From: Thuidium tamariscinum
Lineage: Eukaryota; Streptophyta; Bryopsida; Hypnales; Thuidiaceae
Assembly (NCBI GenBank): GCA_947034885.2
Contig: OX344749.2
Span: forward strand, 28,783,501 to 28,847,500
Length of the DNA: 64,000 bases
Direction: 5' to 3'
Shown: positions 49,062 to 62,484 of the stretch, piece after piece
How positions within the stretch are numbered: the first letter of the stretch is position 1
Layout: the number at the start of each line of letters is the position of its first letter
Position numbers and translations under genes: made by a program
The notes under the pieces: generated by a model
Seen by the model: only the letters and a program-made list of their open reading frames with translations
What the model was told of the DNA's origin: nothing
The model's database searches: none

Positions 49062-51358
49062 AATTAGGCTTCAAAGGCTAATCACTTGAAAGGAAGAATA
49101 GTTTGTTCGAGGACTTTTAGGACCTATTTTAATCATTTATAAAATAATAAACATAAAAAAAATACATAAAAAAAGATGAATTCAACAAGACAATGGGGCA
49201 TTGTGATTTGAGTGAAGTTTTAAAGTTCTACAAATGATATGGGAAGATGCTCTTTGGTTCCGAGGGACACATTATCATAGCCAAAAAACATTATTGAAGT
49301 AATTGTTCTATGGTTTTGTAGTGAATATTAATGGCCTTTAGGATTCTGAATAGCTCTAAATGATGAAATTTTTTGTTGTTGCATAAATTATTACATTTCT
49401 ACAAATGACCTCTAAGGTGGCTATTAGATTTCAAAGAGCATTCAAGCAATTCAAAATTAGATAAAAAACTTCCAAATCAACAATACAAACCCTAACAAAC
49501 TCAATAAACTTATATCATTCATAACTATAAATCTAAACCAAAAAATTAAATTTTGGGGGATATATAGCAAAATTAAAATGAAGTCTTATTTGAATGGATG
49601 ATGGTTGGATGGATGACATATGTGAAGTTCACTCATACAATATACTTATAGATGCAATAATCTGTTGATAAAAATTCAGTGTATATTTGTAATATAAAAT
49701 TTACAAAGTTTTTACCAAATTTTTCCTTTTTGGATTTTTGACATTATTATATTGGTATTTGACAAATTAATTTATTATTTTGATGTGTTTATTTTTAGTA
49801 TATATTTTTATTATGAGTGCTCAAATCTAATTGCTCATTGCTTAACGTTAGCTACTCCCTACTTACATGGTAGTGTTGTTTCTCTCTTTGCAAGTGGGTA
49901 AAATACAATGACTTGGGAATCAAACTAATAGGAGCCATTAGAACCAACAAATTCAATCGGAAGGCTGAAGAAGATTGCTAACTATCCATTTGTTGCTAAT
50001 TGACAAAACTTCCCAATTGGACTAGATAAAAAAAAATTTCAATTCGGACATTTTACTAACCAATTGGCTCACATGACTCACACTCTAGTTTGGAACCTCA
50101 TGGACCACCACTTATTGCCCAATTGGAAATTGACCCCTTCTATTTGGAATGCCAAACAGACCTCTTGTCGACAAACCCTCCAAATAGAAAAACCCACATT
50201 GGCCCAAAAATCCACGACATCGTTATAAAACTGACGCCAAATTGATTGAAACACTACTCAAAATAACCAAATTGGAACATAGATGAACAATTTGACTATT
50301 AAAACCAAGATAAATCCGCAAAAAGATATACCATAATGGTCAAATATTACTTCAACTAGGTTATTTACATCTCCCCTTTAAAAAAAGATGAAGAAAAATA
50401 TCTAACAAATGTTAGGATTTAAAATTCATCAAGTAAATGAATTATTTAGTGAAGGTACAATGGCATTATGCAATACAAAAGCATATGAGACAAAATAACA
50501 ATGCAAAATAATCAAAATCAATGTAAATGATCTTTTGCAATGCTTACTTTTTGTGTGTAATAATACCTTATTAGTAAGATCTTGAAAGACACCTTGCTAC
50601 TATTGTAGAAAAAATTTATGTTGCAACTTCATGCTTTTTACATATAGTTGCCACATGAAATAAAGTAGAACAATCCAATTCCAACATCTATTGGACCCTC
50701 CCATTTACATCAAGGACCTACCCATTACCACAATCTTAGCAACCATTTAGCATCATGACAATGCACTTGGGGAGGGGATATACTAAGGTGTAATTTAACA
50801 TGGATCTACCTACATTTTACCAATTTTGTCCCAACAAAACTATGAAAAATCATAGAAAATTCAATTCATGTCTAAATGTTGTAATTCTACTTGCAAATGA
50901 CTTCTCTCAAATCTCTCAATCTTTGAAAAATATGTGAGTTGACAACTAGCTTCTTTAAGGTACCTAGATAGCAAATCTGCTTGGTAATAAGCATGGTTAC
51001 CTTTTTCTTTACACCCTTGCAATCTTCACTATATACTTGACAATATAATGAAGCTACAATAATGCTTTTGGATGAAAAATTGTTGCCAAGACCTCTGCAA
51101 TAATCTTTTCTACAATTTCACTAACTCCAAGAATGACCCTCGCTTGGCCACATGGAAAAATGCTGAAATTTTATATTCTCCACACATGATAAAATTTGCA
51201 AATTCTGAATTCATATTTGCAATCTAATACCCCAAATTAGTCAGGAAACGAGGTCTACGTAAATTACTTGGGCACAAAATAGCTTTTATTTTCACTTGCA
51301 CCCCTGAAATGACTTGGTGTGGCCGAGTGAGGGCCGGGGCCAGTTCACCCGGATCCTG
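49062..51358. other. AT-rich spacer with unidentified repeat material
   Basis: No gene recognised. The segment at about 49,830-50,000 shares short blocks with 32,050-32,430. The tract 50,700-51,200 has somewhat coding-like minus-strand composition, but I cannot assign it. The last few hundred bases before 51,359 are the probable 3' UTR of the minus-strand TPR gene. Confidence 0.3.
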
Positions 51359-54032
51359 TTATAGGGAGGCACTGGCAGTGGCTAACTTCGATTGAAGTTC
51401 TCGTGTTTTAGCCTGCATCCAAAAACCCACCAAATCTGGATTTACTGCTATTAAATGTTTACAGTCTCCCAAGCTATCTACCCACTTCCAATCATTTAAG
51501 GAATTCAACATAGCTCTCGGTTGAGTTTGGTGGTGGTGGGGAATTTTTCATGTGTACGGAAATAGATTTAAGATGGATTTGAAATTTTTTCATATTTTTC
51601 TGCCCCAAAACAAAATTACTGTGAAATTTTTTTATTAACATTCTGTGAAACCTATTCTAGACGTATAGGTGTGTCTAATTCCAACCATAGTCTGGTTAGA
51701 AGATGCAGAGAAAACCAATGGCTCATAATGCATCATAATGGGCTGGTTACTTCCCACCTCCTATCCTATGCTCAGAATTAAAATAGTCTAGACTTTGGAA
51801 ATGCGGGGTGATTGAAAAGGGGCCGGCTACGTTAAATTATAAACAAATTCCAACGCAGGAAAACAACAAGGGAATCAATGACAAGATGTTTAGAATCAAC
51901 AAGGCATCATACATTGCTGCACAAGAGGTATCCGTTTAAATTCACATTTCCCCACTTCAGCATCATGTGGCTCCATTTACTCATAAATTTGGCACTACCT
52001 TTCTGAAATGATTTATTGTTGAACCTGGAGTCAGGGAACAGGGGATTTAATTCAAAAAATAATAACGAAATTTTTTCAAGAGTCTATAACAATTCAGATA
52101 AAGCAGTACCTGAAATCCTTTAGAGCGCCTCAAGGGAGGATCCAAACGAAGAGCAGTGGACAGAGCAGCAAGAGCAGTCTCAGTGTTGCCCATTGCAGAA
52201 AACGCATCTGCCTGACGCACAAAAGCCTGCATCAATCAAGTCAAAATTACATTCTTTAACCACTGTAGAACAGCACCTCTATTTACAGATGTTGAAATAC
52301 TGCATTCACGAAGTACGTGACTGCGTAATGCTTGTGCTTGGTTCTACAGCCATTCGTACTCAACCATGGACATCATTTGCTTACATCGTCTTTGTGCTTT
52401 GAAAATCCTTCAACCTTCCTCTTGCGAATAGAAAAAAAGGAAGAAGGAGCATCATCAAATCCCAATATCAAAACACCATAGCCAATATTAAGCTGTCACA
52501 AGGCCTCCCAAACAAATGTTAAAAATACCATGCCAAATCTTGTTAATTTTTCGAGTTTTTAGAAAACTAGAATTTTCTTTTGGTACCTGAGCCCAATTGG
52601 GAGCAATACGTCCAGCCTCTTGAGCGTCTTCCAAAGCTCCCTGGAAGTTCCCTTGCGCTAGTCTTGATGCAGACCTGTAGCATTCATTCATTAAACATCA
52701 ACATTCACATTTCGAGCAATCGTAGCAATCGTAGGAAAAGATGACGCAACTGAAAATTATTTACAGAATGAAGAGGGTACCTGTTAGCGAGTACAAAGTG
52801 AAGCCCTCCAGATGGATTAATATCTATTGCCTGCAGGAGACATTGTGACGAAAGCAACCCCACGAGAACTTGAAAAAAACGACATTATGATCCTTTAACA
52901 AACTAGAAAAGAAGGGCTAGGTAATAAGGAAAGAATGAAAGGCCCAAGAAGTCCATAGAACATAATGCTACGATCAGCCCTTGAATGAAGGACATGCAAT
53001 AGTGCCCGTTTGAACACAATGGTGTCGGTTATAATCCCCTTCCTCTCAATCAAAAAGAATCTTAACTCAACTGCGATGATTGGGTTACTTAGCACTATGG
53101 GAATCAAAATGACAAACTAAAATAACATAAACCACAAATGACAAGCACGTAGGATTAGATTACGCCTCTTTAGTTCAATTCATGAGAGATAGAGAATGAT
53201 AATGAACAACCGACCTGTGTGTACAACTCCTCAGCTTCCATAAGGCTGCCACGTTCAAAGGCTTTGTTAGCCTGCTGCTTCAGATCCAGAGCTTTAAGGT
53301 TGCTGTCTGGATTGGAAACCCCACACTGCAGAGCCAGAAGACGAGCAGCATGTGCCGCAGTGTTGCAATGGCTCACCATCATCTCAGCTGGTAAGATAAT
53401 CAAATTCGGACCATTTCCACATCTACCTGAAATCACATAATTTCGCATAAGACAGTAAAAAATACACCCATTCCTCTTTACTGTCACGACCTAGGCACCT
53501 AATACGCGCATGATTATCCGTGGAGTTCTGTAACTTCGTGACACAATCAACAGTGTTGTAAGTAGAAGTCATCTTCGAGAAATTTTCAGGAAGGTGGTCG
53601 AAACCCTTTGACAAGTTTCTTAAAACCGCATTTATATGCAAATTCATATAAGAATTGGATCAGGGTTAAAAACATACCAATGCAGCCGCATGATTCCACC
53701 TTCACGTTGGGCGGTGCCAAGCTTCGCATCACGTCCAAGGTTTCCAAGCTTCCACTCTTTCGACATGCTTTGTTGATGCAAAGTCTGATCTCATGCTGCT
53801 GTTCCCGCAGCTTCTGCTCACGGTCTGTGCTTGCATCTGCCCTAATTCTCAAAACACCGCGTGTCTTCTCACCATTGCAATATCTCGAAGCCCCAAGAGG
53901 CTTACGTTTGAAGTTAGTATGAACTCGTTTGGGATGTATACGACTGTGCTCTCGGAAGGGTACTATGAGCAGCTGACCCACTGTAGAAAATCCAGCAAAT
54001 GCCATCGCTGGAATCGGCAACCTACTTTCCAA
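51359..54032 (-). CDS. Plastid-type 2Fe-2S ferredoxin-like/TPR protein
   Basis: Predicted chloroplast protein combining a thioredoxin-like 2Fe-2S ferredoxin domain with TPR helices. Exons on the minus strand: 53678-54032, 53215-53426, 52781-52830, 52587-52674, 52110-52226, 51359-51412. The sum is 876 nt (291 aa), in frame. Residues 1-65 are basic and rich in small residues, as in a transit peptide. C85 and C90 (LCINKAC) and the CGCIGRCG cluster (C115, C117, C121) suit iron-sulphur binding. SLAPPNVKVE, GNGPNLIILPAE and SHCNTAAHAARLL complete that domain. TPR-like helices begin at LKQQANKAFERGSLMEAEEL and continue through NFQGALEDAQEAGRIAPNW and NTETALAALSTALRLDP. The last exon (AKTRELQSKLATASASL, then stop) lies beyond a 697-bp intron. 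The first ATG was taken; the one at residue 10 is also possible. Exact role is unknown. Confidence 0.85.
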
Positions 54033-55372
54033 TTGAGAACCTCGTACTCTCCAATCGAACTAAAGTATGCAGTCGTCAAAACATCCAATCCTAAACCGAA
54101 CCAATCGAAGTTCTATTGATGACGTCAAATCTTCGATCTTAGCAACATTAAACTTCCAGAAACGAAAAAAATCAAGTTCACATTAATCTCTCTCTGACAA
54201 TCTCTAGCTATGAGAAGTGTATGCAATCTACTCCAAAGCTCAAAAAAAAGAACCAGGAAAAGAGCAAGGCAATAGTCACGAACTGATATCGTCTTGAAAA
54301 TCAGTTGGTCTTGCACATCTCTACACCATAAATCCCAAGTGCAGTGGACTGCAGCACTCACACGAAACAGAATCCTCTGAACTCTGACGCTGAAAGAACT
54401 GAAATTGAAACACAAGTACAAGAGCTTGTCAGCAGGTCGGTGCAAAGATACAATTGCGAGATGGTCACTGAGAGCTACGTGCAAGCATAGCGTTCAAGAA
54501 CATTTTCACTTTCTCGCTCAGCGGGAATTTGAAGGTTTTTCCAACGATTTTCAATTACACCAGACAGGTGCAGTCGCAGCTCAAGAACACAGGCGGTTAA
54601 AAAAACACAGAGAAAAGCGTAGAGCTCGTTCTCCCCAAAACTCGAATCTGGAATATCCGGCGGTTCTTCGTAATAAATGCTTGTAATAAGAAACCCAGCT
54701 CCAAGAGGGAGAAGACGAAGAAGCTCGGGCACCGCCATCGTTGTGGCATCAGCAGAATTCCGGTCGCAAAAATTGTTTGATGACGACGACGGCGGGCACA
54801 AACCTCACGGTGACGGGTAACCACCACGGCACTGGTAACCGTGGAAAAGGCAAAGCATGATGAAAGTGAGCTAAACCAGGGGACCCCAACCAATGCTGGC
54901 TGGCAGCCTCGTGTGCTCCGCTTGCTCCCTCGTTGCAGATGCTCCGTCCACCACCAATTGCATTCTCACTTCAGCAATTTTCAGGCTCTTCACGTCCCAT
55001 CTATCGCCATTTGCACTTCTCGTGCAATGCGACCATGCCCCAGTTCTCTCGCTCCTGCTTGAGTGCGCTCATAATCAATCTCAGAATTTGCAAAGCCCTG
55101 CATAAGCCCTGAATACCTTAGTTTTTTATTTAATTTTTTTTCTGTTTTCACGTAAACATTCTTCCAATATTTGCTCATAGCCCCAATTTCCGCATTTCAT
55201 CTCGTTTCTTCTCGTGTCTGTGATTCTCTCGGTAGAGTTTGCGATTGAGATTGTGTTCACTCCTTGGAGAGGTTTTAGGTATTTAGATTGCGTGCAATCC
55301 TCGGGGAGTGTGTTTGAGTTTCCGTTTTAATTTGGTTTGTGAGTTGAGTGAGTGAGGGTTTTCTGTGTGGCC
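54033..55372. promoter_or_regulatory. Divergent intergenic region of the TPR and pyruvate kinase genes
   Basis: About 1.3 kb separates two start codons facing away from each other. The right part (about 54,840-55,370) is C- and T-rich, as expected of the pyruvate kinase promoter and 5' UTR. A minus-strand open frame at 54475-54801 contains a hydrophobic, membrane-like segment (ELYAFLCVFLTACVLELRL). It may lie in the leader of the TPR transcript or be chance. No core promoter element could be fixed. Confidence 0.4.
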
Positions 55373-58300
55373 ATGGCGCACGGGGCGATGATGCAGTCAT
55401 CGTCACTGCGTTGCTCGGTGGCCGTGTCGTCATGTGTTCACGGGGAGATTGCATCCAATACTAGCCTCTCCTACGCCGCATCGTTTGGGACGCCGTTGAA
55501 GTTGGTTACTTTGAAAACTAGAGGGCATAAGAACCGTAAGGGGTTGCCGCCGCCCGTGGTGACGGCGACCTTGGGTTTAGAGAAGAGCAGCGATGGCGTC
55601 CCGGCTGCTACAAATGGTCGTAACGTGGTGGACGAAACGATATTAGGTCAGCAAGGGCAATCTATGGAAGTGGATACGGTGACGGAAGCCGAATTGAAGG
55701 AAAACGGGTTCCGGAGCACGCGAAGGACGAAGCTGATCTGCACTATCGGCCCTGCGACGTGCGCTCCCGAGCAGTTGGAGGCGTTGGCCATGGGCGGCAT
55801 GAATGTGGCCAGGCTCAACATGTGTCATGGGACTCGCGACTGGCACACGCGTGTCATTCGCAATGTGCGGAGCTTGAATTCGGAGAAGGGTTACTCCGTG
55901 GCTATCATGATGGACACTGAGGGCAGCGAGATTCACTTGGGCGACTTCAATGGCGCTCCATCTGTCAAAGCCGAGGTATGAGTGATGATACTGTTTCTTA
56001 AATGATTACATCGATAAAATATGCAAGGTTATGTAGCAAATCTATACGAAATGGAAACTTATGCAGCAAGCTGCAACAAGTAAGAAGTGAAGTCTGGAAT
56101 CTCTCGCTTCTCCAAAATAATCTCTTCCACAAATTATTATCCAAATCAGAATCATGGTTTCTCGTGAGCCTCCCGAAGTTTGTATCTCATAATGATGAAA
56201 TGAATCTACCGAACATAACTTTCTAGGATCGTTGCGATCACTCACGCTTCCGCACTCTAGAATCGAGGTGAAGTATATCAATCGCTGCAGAGAAATACCA
56301 CATGAAGCAACGAAAATTTAATATTTTTGAGCTCATGATGGTCTTTGCGAAGGCATTTTCTCGACTTTTTAGTATTCTTTTTGCTCTATGTGATTGTCCT
56401 CTACAGTTTTCGACATGTTTTCGCAGTGGAGAAGGGTGAGTGAGTAATCCCAACTGATTTCATGTACTTTTTGGTGCCATTCTTTCGAGTATTCGCTCAA
56501 GACGCTTGAATTTATGAAGCATCTGTCCGACGTGATGGCGCTATGAACTGGGGTTTGAACCAATTTGAAGAAAATTGGAATCTGAGGTTTTTGATTTTAT
56601 GTCTGATTGTGGTTGTGAATTCACTTGTTAAGGATGGTGAGGAATGGATCTTCACGGTCCGCAAACTCGAAACTCTGCCAGACTGCACCGCAATTGTGAA
56701 CTACGACGGGTTTGCTGAAGGTATTTATCTCGGCAGCAAGCATTCTTGTTTACTGCATTTTCATTGTAGCAGCAGTCATGTGCAACCCTTATCGTTGTGT
56801 AACCTCCAGATCTGGAAATTCTGGGCCAAGGATCCTGACCTGGTTGGTTGGTTGGTTGTTGACAGATGTTAGGGTTGGGGACGAATTGGTGGTGGATGGA
56901 GGGATGGTTCGATTTGAAGTGAAGGAGAAGGTCGGTCCGGATGTCAAGTGCAAGTGCATTGATCCCGGTCTCTTGCTTCCTCGTGCCAATCTGACTTTCT
57001 GGAGAGAAGGCCGGCTGGTTCGGGAGCGAAATGCCATGCTTCCCACCATTTCGTCCAAAGTGAGCCTCATGGAACGTTTAGTGTTCACATATGTTCGTTG
57101 GGAAGACGAAGAGTGCTCTTATGATATTTGCTGATACTGGAAATTGGTGCTGTGCAGGATTGGATTGACATTGACTTTGGAATTGCAGAAGGGGTGGATT
57201 TTATTGCCGTCTCCTTCGTGAAGACATCGGAGGTCATTAAGCATCTGAAGAGTTATATTCATGCAAGATCACCAAACGAGTACGAGTCACTTTTCAATTT
57301 TGTGTCAGAAAATATATTACATTAGGGACTGGAAAACTTGATCTTACCATCGTACTTTCATCGTACCAGCATAAAGGAATATTCCGGACCTAAACGACTA
57401 TTGTTCAATTTGTTATTTTCTTCTGGCCCGCTTTCTCTAACCAAGCAGCGTGAATTAGCTAACTGCGGTGTTATTTGGAAGTTAATTAACTTACTGTATT
57501 AGCTTTTTGGAAGTTAATTAACTTACTGTATTAGCTTTTTGGAAGTTAATTAACTTATTGTATTAACTTGTTGGTAGTTCACGAACTTATTTTGTGCTTG
57601 CACTTGCGAGGCAACTGATGGGGAGATAGGCTTTCAAGTTGGCTATACTGCTGTTTTTTTGGTTGTTGCCAGCGGATTTGGCACGTCAACCTTTGGTAGA
57701 GGGACGGTTAGTTTACTTGTGCAAGAGTGGAGAGTTAGCTAACTGATTGCAAGTTAATTTGCAGGTGTTGGCACCAATTTGCTAAATGACCCAACTCGGG
57801 CTATTAATAGCGAATTTTAGTCAGTTTCTTGTTGATAATTGGTTGGTGTGGGTGGGGCCGTTTTGCCAACGTTTGCATCCTATGACATACGGAGTTAATC
57901 TGTGAACAGATCAATTGGGGTGTTCGCCAAAATTGAGAGCAGTGCCTCTTTGAAGAACCTGGAGGACATCATTCGTGTTTCAGATGGAGCTATGGTGGCT
58001 CGAGGTGATTTAGGTGCTCAAATTCCATTGGAGCAAGTGCCTTCTGTGCAGCAGACGATTGTCAACTTATGCCGGGAGCTCAACAAACCAGTCATTGTAG
58101 CATCGCAGCTCTTGGAATCTATGATTGAGTTTCCGACACCCACTCGAGCAGAGGTCAGAAATCGTCATGATAGTCTTTTTGTCTTCAGTTTTCAATTCAC
58201 CCCTAAGATTCATGGTTAATTCAGTTTATTCTATTGTGAAAATTATAGAATTGGGATGTAGCCAACTTTGATAGTACTAGAATCAGCACATGTTGGTAAA

Positions 58301-59823
58301 AAATAAGCAAAATTGGTCAATAGAAGGTCTTCACCGTGGTCCTTCAGGGGACCTGGAGGCCCAGTTTGTTCCTTGTATGTTTTGGTAGTTTAATTCATTT
58401 GTTTCCTATTTTTGATCAACACATGCAATGTTCTTCACTGACTCTGGTGATATTAAAATTGGCCGTCTGAGTTACTGATTTTTCACAGTACGATCAATGG
58501 AATTGTTCAATTTAAAACCATGAATTCTCTGTCCTTATGCGGTTAAATACATTTCAAATTAAGGCAAATCCACAAGGGAGAATGGGTACTCTACTTTCTG
58601 TTATTTCCTCGACTTTCTCATCTGAGACCCTTGTTGTGATGGCCCCATGTAGGTGGCAGATGTCTCGGAGGCTGTGAGGCAACGAGCAGATGCGTTGATG
58701 TTGTCTGGAGAGTCGGCCATGGGGCTGTTCCCAGAGAAGGCGCTCAGTGTCCTGCGCACCGTCAGTCTGCGTATGGAGTCGTGGTGTCGTGAGAACAAAA
58801 GGCATGCCTCCGATCGTCTTCCCGAACTCTCCTCTGCGCTTCATGACCGCATCTCAGAGAATATCTGCAGCTCTGCCTCCCAGATGGGTACACAATCTTG
58901 CTAAACTTTATTTTTCTACTAGTTGTCGATAGTAACCAAAATAGCTTCAATATGAAGCAAGTGGATCGAATCAAGGTGTAGACTGAGCTTTTATTCGCAG
59001 GTCGAAGCGCCAAGGTTAAAATTTGAACGACCTTCATGTGCTTCTAGGGGTGAGATAATAATCCTAATATAATTCATTGCATTTACGATGTTTTGAGGTG
59101 GCACGTGTCCAATTACCTCAAAGAGGTGGTTTGAGACTTTGTACCTCAAATCGATTTTAGAGGATCCGTAAAAGTACATCTGTAATTTGGAGTAGTATGA
59201 AGTTGACATTTAGAAGAACAGAAGAGTTCAAAATGTTTTTTCCATCAATGAAGGGGTAGAATTTCTCTTCAGCTTGTTGCGTCAACCTGTTACATCTAAA
59301 GTGACTCTAATCCAAGTTTACCAGTATAGAAACTGGTCACTAGAACTGAATCATATGCAACAACGTTTGGAGAAGATTCTGGTGAATTTGGACCCATTTT
59401 GCACATCATGTTCGTAGAGAGTTCTGGTTTGTGCTTCATGTGCGTAACATGTTTTATATTCTCTTGCTGACTTATCTGAGACGCACTGTCTTGTGGACAA
59501 CCGCAGCCAACAGACTGGAAGTGGACGCCATCTTCGTGTACACAAGACGCGGCTACATGGCGTCCCTCTTGTCCAGGTCACGGCCGGACTGCCCCATCTT
59601 CGCCTTCACCGACACCAAGACGGTCCGGCAAAGGCTGAACCTGCAGTGGGGATTGATCCCCTTCCGCCTCGACTTCTCCGGAGATATGGAGAGCAATCTC
59701 CGGAGGACGTTTGCGCTATTGAAAGCGCGTGGCATGATGAAGTCTGGGGACCTCGTTGTGGCCGTCTCTGACATCTCCACGAGTGACATGTTGCAGTCCA
59801 TTCAGGTCCGCCGTATTCCGTGA
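55373..59823 (+). CDS. PKP: Plastid pyruvate kinase, beta type
   Basis: Converts phosphoenolpyruvate and ADP to pyruvate and ATP in plastids, feeding fatty-acid synthesis. Seven exons: 55373-55975, 56633-56720, 56866-57059, 57158-57279, 57910-58153, 58653-58887, 59507-59823. The sum is 1,803 nt (600 aa), in frame. About 110 N-terminal residues, rich in Ser, Ala and basic residues, form a transit peptide. The core starts at [15 protein letters not shown] (about 120-130). It continues with [10 protein letters not shown] (K+ and substrate site), the B domain, then FAKIE with catalytic K343 and E345, and [11 protein letters not shown] with D369 for Mg2+. [11 protein letters not shown] and the C domain ([20 protein letters not shown]) follow. 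The end DMLQSIQV resembles PKP2/PKP3 of Arabidopsis. The ATG at 55373 has a good context (GGCCATGGCG); an upstream in-frame ATG at 55352 is weaker. All catalytic residues look intact. Confidence 0.94.
57479..57574. repeat. 32-bp tandem repeat in a pyruvate kinase intron
   Basis: Three units of GGAAGTTAATTAACTTACTG plus TATTAGCTTTTT repeat with a 32-bp period (GTTAATTAAC at 57481, 57513 and 57545). Each unit contains the palindrome GTTAATTAAC. It lies in the fourth intron. Confidence 0.85.
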
Positions 59824-62484
59824 GCTCGTTCCGTTGCAGCTTATGCCCCTCCTTTCAACTCCAATTGGGGAAGAAAAGGGGAACCAGTCAGGTCTCTTCC
59901 TGGCCTCCCTATGAATTCCTCCTAAGTACTTCGATTCTTCTTGTATTTACTTATTTTTAGGGGATCAGTGGGAGGATTGACAAGCTGAGGTGGGTGAGAC
60001 GCGTCTCAAGTGGATCTTGTATGTTATTGAGGGAACCGTAGGGCAGAGAGTGAGGTAGAGTAGTAGATTAGATTCTTCTCTGTTGAGGGTGTTCGATACG
60101 CTGCAGGCGATGAATTTTAGAAGCAGCAGGATTGGTAGGCAGGCTGGTTGCTGTAAGAGCGTGAGGCCAGTTTTTGATGGTTGCTCTTGCTTCTAGCTGA
60201 TTATTTACACAGAGCAGAAGAGTCAACTGCGGAGTTTGGCATTCTGTTACGAATATGTTACTAATTTAATGCAAGTTAAGGCATTCCTCTTTAAATGTCA
60301 CCTCCTCTAATATCCCACATCCTCTGGTCTCTCTCCAACCTACGAAATGGAGGAAACCTGTTCCAAACTCACTCTGCATCCTCACCAGCACAATGTTTTG
60401 TCTCAAGAAGTTGTGTATAATGTGATAAATAGTGATAATAAGACATTCAACTACCGTTAGTATGAAAAGGTTTCGACATGCTTGCTGCAAATGTCACTTA
60501 CCGGTATTGATTATCATATTGTTGAGAAGCTTCACATTATTGTGTGCTTTCTGTTGCCTACAGTATGTTGCAACTTGCAACGTGCGATTATTTTCATATT
60601 GGATTTTGAGATTCTGAACAAAATCTTATATTTGAGTTAGTGGTTACAACTCTGCCTCTCAGATGGGGAGAATCAGAGATATGGTTACAGCTCATCATAC
60701 AGCTAATTCATCTACGGAACTCAACTGTACCTCCTAAGTTAGCTTATTGCTAAGCTGAGGCTTCTGGACCCTATTACTACGCCGAAATCGAGATTGACGG
60801 GGCAAGAAATCCTCCGTCCTTACAAGAATCACTCACAGATGGTGAAGATATCATTCATCCAAACACCCACAGTACATTCAGTTCCGTCACTGAGTGACGG
60901 ACCCAACCACCCACCCATCCATCCTTTTCATGCATTCATCCATTCAGCCGAAGTCCCTCTCACGAACGAAGCCCGAATCGAGGCTAAGTTACCGAAGAGT
61001 CTGACGAAGTTTTGGAGGCGCTGTCACAGCTATGGCGTCATTCTTGTGAGAGTGGACCTCGTCGTCACGCCTCTGGCACCACTGCAAACTTCGCCCCTTC
61101 TCCGCCATGCCTCTCAGGTTAGCATTCTCTCCCGAATGTTTACAATGCCTGGGTTGATGACTCCTGTTTGCCTGAGCTGGGGTTTCGTGCTGGCGATGGC
61201 GGAAATTCGATTGTTGTTGGAGGGCGTGGTGTGAGATTTGGTATCTGGGATGAGACTTTAGGGAGGTTCTGTGTTTGGTGATCGGCAGTTGTGATTTTTG
61301 TTTCGGAGGGGTTCCTATTTCTGGGTTCGGTGAGGGTCGGTGTTTTTGAAGACTGTGTAGGCTTTTAGGAATTTTGTATGGTTTGCCTCTAGATTTTGTT
61401 CCTCTTGCGGTGCGTGGTCATGCGAGCCAAATACCGAGAACGAGTCTCTACGAATGCCACATTTTCTCTAAGTCTATGTGGAATTGTGACACATTAGTAT
61501 TTTTTTGGTTACTCAGCATGTTAGAATTTTGATTTTATTGATGTGCTCCTCGACATTGGAGTAATCAGTGATGTGATAAGAATCTTTTTTTAGTGTCTGT
61601 GATACTTATTTTATTAATTTCAAGCCGCTTCCGTGGTGGAGACAGTGGAACTCGTCAACTTGATGTTGAGTTTATCAAACCTCTGGCGTTATCGATCGTA
61701 AATGCTGTTATTATCACCTTCTGGATTTTATATGGAATCTAGACTCTGAGTTTGTTTAATACGTGTGTGTTCTGTTCGAATTTTTTAGTGTGGCACCTGA
61801 TGATTCATGTTTCATGTGATTGTTGAAGATATAAGGTTAAGGAGGAGTGCCAGGGTTGAGTTACTACCCTGCCCGTCTTTCTTCCTTGATCCGAGGTAAG
61901 TAACAACCCTGCGCATGTGCAAGGAATCCTTTCATTCTTGACGGTTGGCAAGGATTTTCTATTTTATTTTCACTTGAAGAAGGCTGATAGTTCTTTTGAA
62001 GTCAAGTTCTTGGAAGATCAGATATTGGGGTTTTTCATGTGGAGATGTTGTGGTTTGGGTTTCTTGCTCTTCGTGATTTGCAATTTCGGTAGAATTTTAT
62101 GTCTACTAGTGTCAAAATCTGCTGCCGCGTTCTGGTTGGCTGTAGAAGAGTGTGTAAGGGATTAAAGAATTTTAGAGATTGATACTTCACATTGGAGCTT
62201 TCCTCTGACTACGCTCCAGTCAAGTTATCTGAAGCTGAAGTCATTTGAAGTTTTTTATGTTGATGTCAAGCTGCTGCAGTTGGTTCTTCTTCCGGACTTG
62301 GTGGCCTGAGAGTGCACGGTTGAGCATTGTGGAGAATCAAACAGACACAGATGAAAGGGAGCAGAAAGCTGTATGCTTTATGACAACCTGTTTGACTGAA
62401 GCTTAGTATCAAGCTTCATACGCTGGTGGGTGCTCCTTCCGCTTCTGCACTCTCTAACCGAGGGAGGGACCTTCTCTGCACACG
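59824..62484. other. 3' UTR of pyruvate kinase and upstream region of the XRCC4-like gene
   Basis: 59,824 to about 60,280 is probably 3' UTR. From about 60,850 the sequence becomes less AT-rich. A CCGCCATGCCTCTCAG followed by GTTAGC near 61,105 would suit a short leader exon with a donor, but nothing proves it. No conserved coding exon was found between there and the ATG at 62485. Confidence 0.35.

Noticed and set aside
50700-51200. Possible minus-strand reverse-transcriptase or RNase H remnant
   Set aside because: Coding-like composition only; no motif could be defended and no terminal repeats were found.
51896-51916. A short alternative last exon for the TPR gene
   Set aside because: It would add only six residues unlike the family. 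The exon at 51359-51412 gives a proper charged helix and stop after a good acceptor.
54475-54801. Minus-strand open frame with a membrane-like segment
   Set aside because: No family match, no clear splice partner, and it lies in the likely leader/promoter of the TPR gene. Noted only under the intergenic region.
60794-61234. 146-aa plus-strand open frame upstream of the XRCC4-like gene
   Set aside because: No recognisable domain and composition typical of a leader region. It may contain a non-coding first exon, but not a supported protein.
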